Positions 44,452 through 56,280 of a DNA stretch of 64,000 bases are shown here, piece by piece (position 1 is the first letter of the stretch; each line of letters begins with the position of its first letter). Made by a program: the position numbers and the translations under genes. This stretch comes from Agrypnia vestita (Eukaryota > Arthropoda > Insecta > Trichoptera > Phryganeidae), in contig JADDOH010010865.1 of NCBI GenBank assembly GCA_016648135.1, positions 53,087 through 117,086 on the forward strand, written 5' to 3'. The notes under the pieces were generated by a model. It ran no database searches. It saw only the letters and a program-made list of their open reading frames with translations, and was not told the origin of the DNA.

Positions 44452-46050
44452 ATAATCTAATAAAGTGTTGAAAACAAAGTGATTTGCGTTTTATTTCAAT
44501 AATAATGTCACCACAAAGTTCAAACCATCAGAAGAAGAAAAAATTTTCTTCGAACAATTAAATAAAAAGGTCAGGTAAATAGTGGTCATATAAGGTTTTT
44601 CAGTAGTGATCTGGAATCTTAAGCTTTATTACCCAATGTAGAAGTAGATGATAAATAAATTTATTTTATTTAGTTTTTGTAAATTAGTTCTTTTTGTTAA
44701 GAAAACAAAAAATATAATAATTCAATGTAAACAAACTAAAACAAATTCTTCTCTGAAACTTTTACCAGTCTACAGTTTTATCAACCTTTACGTAAGTTTT
44801 TAATGTTAGGTAATCATCTTCTTAAACGAAACTAAAAACAAAAATCAAGTTAAAACTATATTCTTCAATTACATAATTATAAATAATTTATGTTTCATAA
44901 GAAAACACATTAAACAAACAAAAACAAAAACATTTTTTGAGCATTCGCGAATGCTTTTTTTATCTATTGGATATAAAAGAAGCTTTACGCTCATAAAATC
45001 AAATACCTATCAGGCAAAATTTTTAGTATTGATCGGTACAATTGCTGTCCTCTGAATATGTGTACGTAGGCTCACTTTATTTAAATATGACAAACTTTAT
45101 TTGAATAGGTTCTGCCGTTACGACGACAGGCAAAGAAAAATGTTTGAAGACCCAAAAATATACTCTTATACATTAATTTGTATTATTTATCTTGGACATT
45201 GAGACGTGTCGATGATATGTTGTCTCCGAGTGGTTTGTCAATTTATTTTAGTCTCCCGACGTTACGGGTTCATTTCCCCAATGTTCCATCATCGGTGTGC
45301 GGGGTTACCTGCCGAGAAAGAGGAGGGGAGCTCGGAGTCTTCCCGTTATCCCGCGCGGAGATCAAAGTGTCTTTGTAAATTTCCCGCCAACCGGCATAAA
45401 AATTCTGCCGGGTAGATGAGAAACGCCGTACAATGCGCGAACATGTTTACGACACGAGTGTAAGCACTGTTGGTTACCAAACCATAAGGAATGTCGTCAC
45501 TTGTGCTCGGTCTACTCCATCGATTTATAGCGAACTGTGCCGTATACACAAATGCCCGATTCTCGAAGCTTTCAAGAGAGATTTTCGTATGGATTAAATC
45601 CTCTAGGTATAGTTCGACTAATATTCTCACATTATGGAAATGGTTGGCTTCGGTCTTCACGAGCATTCGAGAATAAAGCGAATTAAATTTTGTTGTTAAG
45701 CGAAAACACTTGTAAGTTATGTAAAAATTAAGGATTTAACTTGCAGTCTTATTTATGCTTGTGATACGTCGTTATGGGCGCAAATAACTTTTTCTAGACC
45801 AGATGCTTGTGTCGATCCACCAATCCCTTTTAATTTACTAGAATTCTCATTCATTGAGATTAATGAACCCCTTAATACTCTTATCTAGAAATTTATGTAC
45901 GGATTCAATGATTTATAAACAAGTGGGTCCATTTGAGAGAAATGAAAATTTTGGGTCATTAGAAAAAAAAAACTGTATTCTTATTAAACCCAAATATGTG
46001 TACTTTCTTAAACTTCCTGCATGAGAATGAATCGGCATATTAACTTGTTT
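44452..46050. other. No recognised gene
   Basis: AT-rich to 45170, then a mixed-composition part (45190-45680) with overlapping frames on both strands and no domain. Confidence 0.35.
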
Positions 46051-46059
46051 TTCGTCACA

Positions 46060-46440
46060 TAGTCAGTCCGCGTCGACAATACATTTTTGCGGACGACTCG
46101 GCATTGAATTTCACCTCGCACAATATGAATTGAACCTGCCGGCATACGGTATCTGCGTCAAGTTATTTTGTTAGGAGCTCTGTACGGTTCGAAGACAGGA
46201 ATAATTTGTTTGTTCCTTCCTGCCAATCTGGATTTTTATTAGTGGCCTTTGCATTATGCAGCCCCGTCGGTAAATCGTGATCTCCAAGTGCCATCTAGCG
46301 AGTGATCCTTACTACGAAGGCCGACCGGGAGAGCGCGGCCGATGAATGAACACTCGCACCGCGTGATTTGTGTACCGGGCGACACTGCCGGCGGGCAGGC
46401 GCACTATATTTATATTCCGTCTAGATTTTGACAGTCTGTT
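46060..46440. other. GC-richer island
   Basis: Contains GCCGACCGGGAGAGCGCGGC (near 46320) and CGACACTGCCGGCGGGCAGG (near 46380). No frame or splice pattern recognised. Confidence 0.25.
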
Positions 46441-47030
46441 TGGCGCAATGCCGCAAATAATTTTTAAAGGACGTTCTGATTAAAGTTATTTTACAATTTT
46501 TATTTTACTCTTTCTCTGGTGTGAATTACTTCACTTTTTAATAGAGTATAATAAATTGTTCTTGAATTATTAATGATTTTGTACCCTAAATAATTTATCT
46601 ATAGTACTTTTTGAAATATGCATACGTAAATCTTAATTAAATTATTTTCATACAGATATCGAGGAAATAATTTATGTAAAATTTTAATGTCTCGGGTTAT
46701 CTATTATATGTATAGTGTATATAAAGTTTTGGTAGGAAAGGTTTATGAAACTTTTTTTTTCAATATTTTGTAGTGGCGTGAAAATTGGATAACTTATAGC
46801 TAACGAGCATGACTGAAGGCTATCATCGTAAGGTTTAAGTATCAAACCGTCGGCCATAGGAACCAATGAAACCAGTAAATCCCCAGAAGCAAATGTATAT
46901 TACTGGTGCATTATCTTAGCCTGATGTGGAATTCTCATCAGGATTGTCCATGATCCGTGACTTCCATTATACATAATACAAACACAGCGAAAGCCGTTTA
47001 GTTTAGCTCTAACTTGACTGAGAAAGAATT
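46441..47030. other. AT-rich stretch; short inverted repeat
   Basis: CCTGATGTGGAATTCTCATC with AGG at 46919-46941 forms a hairpin with CCTGATG/CATCAGG arms. No GAAAC box follows. Confidence 0.4.
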
Positions 47031-47034
47031 ACGA

Positions 47035-47330
47035 TGGTCAGGATCCATGCCATCCATCCCTTGACATCGCCTCTGTGGTCCAGTCTGCTGGGCGCTCCCT
47101 ACCTCTTGCGGGCTGTCTTACCATCACCCGCCCATCTTCATCCTGGCCTTGATCCTGTTGGCTTGTGTATGAGAGCTTTGTGCATGTTGCGGGTCTCTGC
47201 TCTCGCTACATGTCCCACCCACTACAGTCTCCTTGCTTTCATTTTCCTCATGTGGCGGTATACCTTTCCTGAGTTTCAAGTTCTTTAACTTCGTCCATTC
47301 TCTAGTTAGGGTGTCTCCTCGATAGGAAGA
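47035..47330 (-). pseudogene. Probable LINE C-terminal remnant
   Basis: The minus strand shows an Arg-rich segment (RQPARGRERPADWTTEAMS) like the RGRPR..W.D..A ending of several LINE ORFs, preceded by broken frames. The family is not assigned. Confidence 0.35.
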
Positions 47331-47529
47331 AGAAGTAGTAACCTATTTTCTTTTGCTAAAGTGAGAGACCAAATTTCCAATCCATTTGGAGTGATCAGTT
47401 GTAGCAGTGCTAAAATAATTATGAAAAGAAAATAAAAGTTACGAATTTTGGTAAGTAATCTTATAGAAAAGGTATGAAAGAAATATTAAAATATATCAAT
47501 GCGTGACAAATTCATGCACGCCAAGAAGT

Positions 47530-47890
47530 ATTATAAATAGCGCAGGCCCTAAAGAGTAACGATGCGTACAATATTTGGTTCAGGAAGAAAGAAGAGACAG
47601 AGAGGAATGGGGCGATGTGACTATAATTTCCTTGAGATTCAAGAGTGCAACTGGGCAAAATTTAATAATAATAATTCAACGTATTTACTTACACATTCAT
47701 ATCCCAGGGAGAGGAGAGTGCGAGGGATTAGGTTGGGTCTGGTTGCTGGTAGGATGTGGTTGTTTAGTTTAGGTACTTGCCTATTTTTGCGGGGGGTCCT
47801 AAAGAGTAATTGTGCAACATTTGGTGTAGATTGGTCAGGCAGACGGACATACCGTAAATTTTACATGCAAGGAGTGCGGATAAACAAGTG
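47530..47890 (+). repeat. Diverged RTE-like/SINE-like repeat
   Basis: Two CCTAAAGAGTAA blocks (near 47549 and 47798) followed by GGTCAGGCAGACGGACATAC recall the tandem unit of 80-722, much diverged. Confidence 0.45.
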
Positions 47891-47984
47891 ACAAGTATCG
47901 AAATCCCACAAAAATATAACATAAGAGGGTCGGAATAACCTCGCAGGCTTCACTCGAGAAGAGTAACACATCCTTGAATCGAAC

Positions 47985-48260
47985 ATCGTAAATCGCTGTT
48001 TATTACCTGTAAAGCGTTACCTCGATTGTTTTATTCGTTTCAGATCAATTGTGAAATATTTTCGAAAGGTACTAGATCACCTTTTAAAAGCGAGTCTTAT
48101 CCGCCCGAAATCTCGCAACGAAAGATTTTAATCTCCATATCTCACCGGCGGTCGCGACGGCTCAAGTTCTCGGCGTGAAAACCGGGCCAGAAAAATATCG
48201 CTCGGGTCCGCTGGCCGTGACGCTCCCTCCTGCGCCCTCCTTGTTGTCGGCGGTTAAATG
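47985..48260. other. GC-richer island
   Basis: GGCGGTCGCGACGGCTCAAG at 48146 and a CG-rich tail to 48250. Unassigned. Confidence 0.25.
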
Positions 48261-48271
48261 TTTTTTTTTAT

Positions 48272-48713
48272 AATGTACCCGGCGTAGCACGGGTTAAGGA
48301 TTAAGTTGAAAATAAATTTGTGGGGGGAAACAAAGGTTCGATTCAAACGGTATAGATTTGCATCGTAAATATATCTAGGAAAGGGGAAAAAGTAAAAGGG
48401 GAGGAGGGATATGTCACCTATGTTACCCGCCGGGTCCTAAAGAATAAGTTTCTAAATTTTGAGTCCGATCGGTCGATTGGTACAGATTTGCATTGTAAAT
48501 ATATCAGGGGAGGGTAAGGGGGGAAATGTCGCCCGCCGAGTCCTAAAGAATAAGTTCCCAAATTTTGAGTCCGATCGGTCGAACGGTACAGATTTGCATC
48601 GAAAATATATCAGGGGAGGGCAAGCGCCTCCGGCCGTTTAATTTGTTTTTTTAGCCGTAAATTCGAACGAAATTACGGTAACAGACGGACAACGAAATTA
48701 TTATAATTGGGAT
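48272..48713 (+). repeat. RTE-like/SINE-like repeat with two internal units
   Basis: The head CCCGGCGTAGCACGGGTTAA, two CCTAAAGAATAAG units (48432 and 48538, period about 106) and the GTAAATTCGAACGAAATTAC tail with ACAGACGGACAACGAAATTA. A second tandem-expanded copy of the 80-722 type. Confidence 0.7.
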
Positions 48714-48721
48714 AAACAATG

Positions 48722-48820
48722 ATAGTGAAGGATCCAGTGAAACCATAAATAAACATATTAGGGTTATACACATAGTGAAGGATCCAGTGAAACCATAAAT
48801 AAACACATTAGCGTTAAATA
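48722..48820 (+). repeat. 50-bp tandem duplication
   Basis: ATAGTGAAGGATCCAGTGAA with ACCATAAATAAACA occurs at 48722 and 48772. Confidence 0.9.
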
Positions 48821-48844
48821 AGTAAACAAAACTATAGTGCTTAC

Positions 48845-49145
48845 ATTTATGTGTTAACTAACTAACCATCATCCAGAGGGGTAGACATCGAGGATAGAAT
48901 GCCGCATTCTTCAGTCCTGGCACACCACTTTTGCTTCGTCCACACGCATACATATTCTCATGCATGCTCTTCGGTTGTTGAAGCTTCTTCAGAGCCATCC
49001 TCCAATATTTGATTTATTTGGTCGTGCCAGGTCTTCCGCGGACGCCCTCTGTTTCAGCGATTTCATAAATTCTCTTTACCATCCTTTCCTCGCTCATTCG
49101 TTTCGCACGACCCGACCATTTCAGCGATTCTTTCTTTATCTTTTC
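48845..49145 (-). pseudogene. 3' end of the RTE-like LINE
   Basis: Minus-strand residues RMSEERMVKRIYE, then RGRP and, in a shifted frame, KTWHDQINQILE match the end of the 7689-8768 ORF. The downstream 3' end finishes in GTTAGTTAGTTA as at 8895. Frameshifted, 5'-truncated. Confidence 0.7.
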
Positions 49146-49546
49146 ACGCTACAGCCATAATAATTACAATCACTTCTAATTTGTTTGTTCTCCACTTTAT
49201 CGTACAAAGATTTTCCATTTATATGTATATGTACCATGTTTATATATTTTACACTTATACTTGTTCACCTTAACCCGTTCATTTGGGGTCAGCCACATTC
49301 CGTTGTGGGCTGCATCCTTGTAACGTCCAAATATTATAAGATCACGACTGATTCGAGCTTATACATGTTGCTTGTGGTCTTATGCTATTGTTCTTAATAT
49401 TCATGCTTTTATGAATTATGTTATGTGATCTTCTTCTCTTCCTTTACCACTTGCTAAGGTGTTGAACTTGTATGTAATATATAATACGCTTTTTACATAT
49501 AAAATGTATATATGTAATAATATATTATAATATGTAACGCATATAC

Positions 49547-50048
49547 CAGTGGCGTGCAGCGCATACAAGCAAAAAAGCTGTGCATTAGTAAAGATTCTGA
49601 GAAACAAAAATTAATTAAATAATCCTTATCTTAAGAAAAAGTTGATGTAAAATTCTAGCCGTATTTCGTCCTACGGCTAGAAGTTTTATTTCTGACGTTT
49701 CCATTTAACGGGATGTATCTGTTTTTTTCGATTTAAAATTGTAGCCGTAATTCGTCCTACGGTTAGAAGTTTTATTTCCGACTTTTCTGCGCTTAACTTC
49801 ATGTCAATTCTTCATTTATTTCGCCAACCAATTTGTTCCACAGATATAATCAAGTCGAGAAAAAAAACGTATATTTTTAATGCTGCGAGTAGCGTCCTTC
49901 TTCGAAAGGTCCTATGCCAGGCGCACGTCATGCAGAAATGTTATTTTTTTACAAATTCCACCCAAAACTTTCGGTATATATATATGTCTAATATAGGTAT
50001 ATAGTCGGTCACAGCATAACCTAAGTTTATACCCACTGCACGCCACTG
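49547..50048. mobile_element. hAT-type MITE, 502 bp
   Basis: Ends CAGTGGCGTGCAG / CTGCACGCCACTG with flanking 8-mers GCATATAC (49539-49546) and GTATATAC (50049-50056). Inside, a ~60-bp segment is tandemly duplicated (49648 and 49733), each with the hairpin TAGCCGTA..CGTCC..TACGG. Related termini occur at 13597. Confidence 0.75.
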
Positions 50049-50056
50049 GTATATAC

Positions 50057-51060
50057 ATATATAATGATATAAATAAATACGTAATAAATAATAATTTATG
50101 CCTGAAAGAAACAAATTTGATGTTAGGACCATCGGTTGATCTTTCGATACGTATACTTTAATTATTTGAAATTATGATATTTTAAAATTATTATTTTTAA
50201 ATATTTATTTTAACTTTTATGGTTGCCGGGTAAACTATAGTAACTACGCTATCATTTTGAATTCTTATAATAAAATAATAATAATTTAGTATTCGAGCTG
50301 TGACCGTATGTCAGTTGCTTTTACATATTATTAATTATCACGATACCTTGTACCGTGATAATTAATTAATTACATCTTGATGTATGTGGGTTTTTAAATA
50401 GTTCATGCCACAGACGTGATTTTATTGACTGATAAACATAATAAAAAGATAAGCATGTTAAGAAAAAAATTATATGAGTAATCGTTCGTATCGTGTTATT
50501 TTTATCGACGCTAATGGACATTTATTTTATGAACAGCAGTCGCATTAGAGTAATTTTCAATATATCACCAGTATCCATGGCGCCGTCTGCTTTCATTTTT
50601 TATATATAAGCTAGGACAGTTAACGGCTACGACCCGAAGCAACGCCAGCTCTAGACTCGCTGTCGACAGCCGGCGGGCTCCGTAAGGAATGGCTCCAACG
50701 CCGCAGACTCGGCGTCTACAGCGCCTGTCCGGACACGTGGCCCCTCTCCGTTCCGTTCCACCTTCAATGGCCACTACTAATTACCTCTAATTGTTAGATT
50801 AATGTAATCACATCCAAATTTAACCCGGAGGTTTCCGAGAGTTTTTTGGAACGTTGAAATCGAGCACGAGTAAGATTTCTAATTTGTCATTATTTATATT
50901 TCTATCCGTACCGCGGGTCTCAGACTTAGTCATAGTTTTAAGAAGCGGTTTGTGAGGGGGGAGAGTGAAAAGTCCTCGGACGAACTTGCAGGGAGGTGCC
51001 AACATTCGTGACGTCAGTAGTAAATATTAGGGAATCGGTCCTGTGTTTGAATCCTAGATT
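50057..51060. other. AT-rich, with a GC-rich island at 50575-50770
   Basis: The island follows a TATATATAAG word (50599-50608) and is CG-dense (GACAGCCGGCGGGCTCCG near 50664). No frame is convincing. Confidence 0.3.
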
Positions 51061-51069
51061 GTGGAATAA

Positions 51070-52260
51070 TTCACTTCTTCTTTTTCTTATGGTGCCATCT
51101 CCTATCGGAGGTTGGCGATCATTCTGACGATTACGATTTTATTTACCGCCGCACGGACCAACTCAGTCGAGTTAGACTTATACCAGTCCCCCAAGTTACG
51201 CAGTCACGAGATGCGGCGTCTTCCTACGCTTCTTTTACCACTTATTTTCCCCATAGTTGATTTTTATATAGATAGATATAGATATTTACCATAGATATTT
51301 ACCAATAGTTGATTTAGACTATATTTTGGTCCTCTCATAATCAACTACAATTTTAATGCAATTTTATTTATAAGACAATCCTAACTATAATTTTATTTCA
51401 CCTATCACAGTTATTATACTTACTCAAGTTTTTGTATGTATGTACTCAAGTATATGTATTATATTTTGTATATGTATATGTAACCGTACATGTTTTCTTA
51501 CTTGCATAAAGTTAATTATTTATCATATTTTTCAATTACCTACATTTTGTTTACTGTTTTTATTTTGTTTTTATTTTTGTAAAAGCCCCTTGGGCGTAAA
51601 TAAATAAATAAATAGATAAATATGTCTGAAATACTCCAGATTTCTTATCTTGATTGTTCGCGGCACTTCTCGGTCTTTTTCCATACGCCGGAGAACTTCG
51701 TCATTCGTCACTCTATCCACCCAGAAAACTTTAAATACGCGTCTGTAGATCCAAATCGCAAAAACCTTGCCATCTCTATTCGATGTTTACTTCTTGAGAT
51801 GGGTCCCAATTCTCGTTCACCCATGCATTTAAGTACTTGTATTGCGTTGGAAGTGATCTTTTTGATGCTATTAACAATTTTGTTTAGCGAGTGTTCATCT
51901 TCAGGCCATACTTGTTACTTGCTTCATTCACGTTTTTTACTAGTGTTTGAAGGTCTTGGGCATTGCAAATAGTACTGTATCGTCCGCAAATGTAATATTA
52001 TCTAATGGTTTTCCATTTACCAACATCCCTAGAGCAGTATCATCTAGGGCTTCCTTAAATATTGACTCGGAGTACAGATTAAATAGCAGCGGTGATAAGA
52101 TGCATCCTTGTCCTACACCACGCCTACTTTGAATGTCTTCGCGCCGTGTGCCCTCAACTTTAACATTTGCTGTTTGGTTCCAGTACAGATGTTTGATGAC
52201 GCGGATGTCATTATTATCGATTCCTTTGTCTTTATAATTAGTTTCGGATGTTGGACCTTA
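51070..52260 (-). pseudogene. L2/L1-like LINE, RT palm and C-terminus, interrupted
   Basis: Minus strand, in order: IKHLYWNQTANVKVEGTRRE (about 52170), motif B GVGQGCILSPLLFNLYSE (about 52060-52125), motif C FADD (51990-51979), DLQTLVKNVNEASNKYGLKM, a region with stops, then YRRVFKVFWVDRVTNDEVLRR (about 51700; given here in part of a longer block). After a ~350-bp insertion (51266-51615) the C-terminus resumes: GKRSVGRRRISWLRNLGDWY and VRMIANLR (about 51110-51240). The block between the FADD region and YRRVF is deleted relative to related LINEs. Same group as 16215-16500. Confidence 0.75.
51266..51615 (+). mobile_element. Retroposon insertion with (TAAA)n tail inside the LINE
   Basis: AT-rich body ending TTGTAAAAGCCCCTTGGGCG then TAAATAAATAAATA. 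It separates two collinear pieces of the minus-strand LINE. Tail matches 40600-40770. Confidence 0.55.
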
Positions 52261-53390
52261 TCAGCCTTCCTTACTAGCCTTCCGTAATAACTCACCAAGT
52301 CCCGCCTTTTAACCTGGATTCCTCCTTGTCGTCCACCGCGCATGGGAATTAAACCCGCATACGGTCTACGTGGATGCAGTGAGATATGCAGCGGAAACAG
52401 CAATCAATATTTTTTGTAGCTTGTGAAAGCGTGACATTTACGCTGCTTCTATATTTGATTGGCTGGTCATTATAAAATCGAGGAAGTTAAAGTAATTTAT
52501 TATCTTCGTATTTACATATTATCTATTTACTTATAGCTTACACGTGTGATAATTAAAAAAACATCCTCATACGGAGCGTAAGAGGCTGCTTCCTCATTCG
52601 GTAGAGAAACGTTACATTTCGCGATAGAATTTTGATTTATACGTCGCGGAGCCGCTCGCACTGCGAGGTGCGCCGGTGATAGGAAAGCAGTGTTGCGCGT
52701 GTGAAATAAATCAATAAGGGGCATTAATGAAGCCGGCCCATTATGGTTATCTTGTTTGTATCTGACAGGCTGAGCATTATCAGTAGGCAGCGAGCCGCGG
52801 ACTGCGCTGACTTTCACAATAAATAGGTGCAAAAACTGAGAAGACGGGACTAATCTCTTCCGACTCCATTACTCTCTACTTCTTCGGCTCTTGATCTGCG
52901 GATCATAGTCCTACCGCACGTCGCCGACTTTGGGATTTCTAATACATATTCAATTCAATTAATACTTTATGATGTTTTGCATTTTCTACCCGTTTATACC
53001 CTCAAAGTATATATGCGGATAGAACAATGCAAAATCTCTCTCTGTCTCGAAAAATAATTTTATTTCGTAATGTTCTACTTGAAGACTATCGTTGAATTTT
53101 AATTTTTGTCTTTTTTAAGTGTCTCGTATTAATAAATAATGTTTTTTTATAATATATATATTGGAATAATTTTTTATATCATTTACGAAAGGCTACATAC
53201 ACACAATATACAAGTTTTAGTCTTATGACCATCTTAGAAGTTTACAACAATTTATATGAATAGCTGCGTTTGATCGGGGATTTTCACGATAGTATATAAT
53301 CTTCAATATATGATTTTCTAGGCCGTTATGCCGTGTGGCTCTGACCTCACAATCATTAGAAACAGTAACTCCATTTATGGGTCCCTTAAG
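52261..53390. other. No recognised gene; GC-richer patches
   Basis: 52320-52420 contains a possible tRNA-like B box (minus GGGTTTAATTCCC). 52580-52920 is a mixed-composition island. A 101-codon minus frame (52527-52832) has no domain. Confidence 0.3.
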
Positions 53391-53394
53391 GGGG

Positions 53395-53559
53395 TCCGAC
53401 ACGTCTTACTTCTTAAAATTAGGCAATCCGCCCTTAAAGAGCGATTTGTGCCATTTTACAAGTTGCACTTGAGATATTGCCAAGAAAGGGTATGATTAAT
53501 TTAGTTGTCAAATTAGGAAAGTTCATAGCAAGAAGTTGACAAATATTGGTTGGGAGTTG

Positions 53560-53625
<66 letters not shown>

Positions 53626-53745
53626 AAGCCTGGATCAGCTCACTGTAAAGGGTTTTGAGTTCCGCAGTGGGCAGGCAAAAAATACGTGATCAAGAGTCTT
53701 CTCCTCCGAACCACACTCACACATCGGACACCGAGACGTCTTACA
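53395..53745 (-). mobile_element. 3' end of the jockey/R1-like LINE, second copy
   Basis: Minus-strand residues PMCECGSEEKTLDHVFFACP (about 53730-53670) form a clear CxCG..E...H..F.CP ending with a stop soon after. The 3' region GGCACAAATCGCTC/GGGCGGATTGCC matches 9286-9340. A 64-nt poly(A) tract lies between. Confidence 0.65.
53560..53623 (+). repeat. 64-nt poly(A) homopolymer
   Basis: Uninterrupted A from 53560 to 53623. It may be a retroposon tail or an assembly length error. Confidence 0.95.
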
Positions 53746-54330
53746 TATAATAAGAGTTTTATTCATATTTAGGGAATCGGAACTTCACGGTACTCAATAA
53801 TCTTATCAAATGTAATGAAATTCGGAATTTATTTTATAATAATAATGTGTAGGTATGTACGAAATGAGTCGTGCCCATTCATGGTTCGAATGCTGTCGCA
53901 GCGACGAAGCCGTTTGTTCTGTTATTTGTTGTTCCTACAAAATACCTCCGCAGTTATCGCGAGATGCGTCAATTACATATCGCGGCCCGAGGCCCCGTTT
54001 ATAATTTTTCACACACATTCTCGAGAACATGCATAAAGTTGTCTCGAAGGAGTACCAGTCTATACCTAAAATGATAAGTTGATAGTATTAAAATGGCTCG
54101 AAGCTCGGAGCCAATTACTTACATGGTTTATAAAGGTGCAACGTGTCGCTTCAAAACGCGACTCCTAATAAAAGTTTAGAATTTAAACGATCAAACGAGA
54201 ATTTTGTGTATCAATCATAAGTTGTAAAAATGTCTGTCTTGTTTCATCATTTTTTAGTGCTGAATGAAGTGTGTGTCATAACGGTAAATCAAAAAATTTT
54301 AAAGACTCGCTTTTATGCGCTTTCTTTGCA
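53746..54330. other. No recognised gene
   Basis: 53860-54060 is GC-richer with two overlapping plus frames (67 and 73 codons), unassigned. Confidence 0.35.
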
Positions 54331-54334
54331 TGCG

Positions 54335-54520
54335 CTCGTAATTCTTTTTAATTTTTTTAGTATCACTCGCGCAGTATCCAAATATTAAACACGTTGTTTT
54401 AAAGTTCAAAACAAATTTTCCAACGGCGTGTTCTTCAGCTGTTTCTGCAGCTCTTGCTTGTAAGTGATGTGATTACTAATCGAAATAACGACCAAATCAT
54501 GTCGATAATAATATATCATA
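54335..54520 (-). repeat. Second copy of the coding-like dispersed repeat
   Basis: Matches 16560-16725. The minus strand keeps ARAAETAEEHAVGKFVLNF before the frames diverge. Confidence 0.45.
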
Positions 54521-55280
54521 GGTATTTCTAGCTAAGAGCTCTAGCTGGTCGAGAAGTTGGTGAAAAATCAATTACAAGATTCCACCACAACAGACAAAGA
54601 GAATGAAATAAAAGTATGTAATTAATTATTACTCTTTAACCGAACTTAGTGTACGTATTCAAAATTTGAAGAAGTGCGACATTATTAACATGATGACTTG
54701 TAATATTTAAAAGGGTTCTTCATTAGATCATTTACTTTTTCACTTTTCTTTTTATAATCCACGGGCCCAACATTTTTTAGATCCCCACAATTAATAAAAA
54801 GTGAGTATCTAGCATCTTCACACTATCGAAGTTAAACTTCTTTGCCTTCGATTATAATAATAAAATTGTTATTTTTACTTCGATAAAGCGCATGTTAACT
54901 TATTATTCTATATTATATTATATATATAAAATTATATTATATTATATATATAAAAAATATTAAAATAATCAAAAATATATTCAGACATATCCATTTCTTC
55001 ACAATTAAAATATGAAATGATAGGCTTATGATATGGCTTACGACACGGAAAACCGCTAATAAATAAATAAATATACCAAGCTACCATTATGATGTGCGTT
55101 CTTACTGAAATTTGACACCGGAAAAAGTAACGCAAATGCTTGTAACAGTGACCTTCGACCGTTTGAATTTACCCTCCCGCCCCCAAAGAAGTTTTACTTT
55201 AAGTAAAGATTTGTGTAAATAAAATAATAAAAAAAATTAGAAAACTCAGTGGCTGGCTAACACACTTATTGTAATATTAA
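54521..55280. other. AT-rich stretch, TATAT-rich at 54905-54955
   Basis: No gene seen. Confidence 0.45.
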
Positions 55281-55282
55281 AC

Positions 55283-55455
55283 TGCGGCCCCGTAGTCCTG
55301 GGTTCTCATTACAGAGGCTCCAGATTCGATTCCCGGTGATGTTACTATAAATCCTTGTGATTTACTCATATTTGGATGGCTTTTGTGATAAGTTTCGCTA
55401 CATTAACTGGGCCTTAGTAGCCTTATAGCCTGTAGTAGCGTTGAATTTAAAAAAA
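55283..55455 (+). mobile_element. tRNA-derived SINE
   Basis: B box GATTCGATTCCC near 55323, then AATCCTTGTGATTTACTCAT and a TTGAATTTAAAAAAATAA end. The head is more diverged than in 21749-21920. Confidence 0.7.
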
Positions 55456-55529
55456 TAACGATTTTTTATGCAAATTAGTCGGATTTTTATGGATTTGTTT
55501 GAAAACGGTTTAGGACGGTGAATTAAGTT

Positions 55530-55690
55530 GAAAGAATCTTTGGTTTTGTTTTCTGGGGTATTATGCCGTGTTTTTACGACCTTTCGGATCCCATTGCAGG
55601 ATCCATCATTAGGGCGGAATAATACCCCAGAAAACTCAAACCAGAAGATTGTGAACGGTCGTAAAAACCTAAGAACATTCATAACTTGAA
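55530..55690. mobile_element. Family G ribozyme-containing fragment, inverted flanks
   Basis: The minus-strand motif has CTAATGA (55613-55607), extra T, stem II GGATCC/GGATCC around TGCAATG, then GAAA with the ACGTC lost. Flanks GGTATTATGCCGTGTTTTTA and AATAATACCCCAGAAAACTC are inverted, like those at 18720-18945. Confidence 0.55.
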
Positions 55691-55830
55691 AGAATTTAAG
55701 GAGTGCGACATTCTTAAAACAATCAACATACAATAATCTTGGAGGTCCTCATGTGGGGCAGCGACGCAATTTTTTTAAATTTTATTTTGTTTTACCTCCA
55801 GTATTTTAACTCGTGAATGTTGCAGGACTA

Positions 55831-55967
55831 GGGCCCGAATTCACAGTCAATACTTAGATAATTTAAAGGCTAAGTACATCTTAAAAGCATAATTTTCAGT
55901 ACAAAACAACAATTTTAAGGCGTAACTTCCTGTTAATCACCTAAGTATTGACTCTGAATGCGAGGTG
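55831..55967. mobile_element. Short MITE, ~137 bp
   Basis: Inverted ends GAATTCACAGTCAATACTTAG and the reverse of CTAAGTATTGACTCTGAATGC. No clear target duplication. Confidence 0.55.
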
Positions 55968-56085
55968 AGGCAGTCCCGTAGTTTAACATATTTTGTTGCT
56001 GATGAATTAGGGTTGCCGCTACACTTTCGGAAAAGATATTCTGTGGATTCGATAAATACTTTTTTAATTTAAATGCAAAGCGCTG

Positions 56086-56280
56086 TAATCCCAATAATAA
56101 TAATTTCATTGTTTGTCCATCCGTTCGTCTGTATGTGTCCCTGTAACTTCGTGTAACGTCCGTTTTATAATTTTTCTTTCTTTTTTTTTTTTTCTTTTCT
56201 TTTCTAGACAAATGAATACTTATTCTTTGGGAACCGACATTTAAAAATATCGCCATTTTTGACGGGTTACAGCTAGTATG
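56086..56280 (-). repeat. RTE-like/SINE-like dispersed repeat, minus copy
   Basis: The plus strand shows AATAATTTCATTGTTTGTCC, then TGTAACTTCGTGTAACGTCC, and ends TTTTTGACGGGTTACAGCTA, the reverse of the family head. Confidence 0.75.

Noticed and set aside
46919..46941. CCTGATG...CATCAGG hairpin as another ribozyme motif
   Set aside because: No GAAAC box or stem III follows.
50599..50640. TATATATAAG followed by GC-rich DNA as a core promoter
   Set aside because: The only CAGT initiator-like word is about 17 bp downstream, too close for a TATA-Inr pair, and no gene follows.
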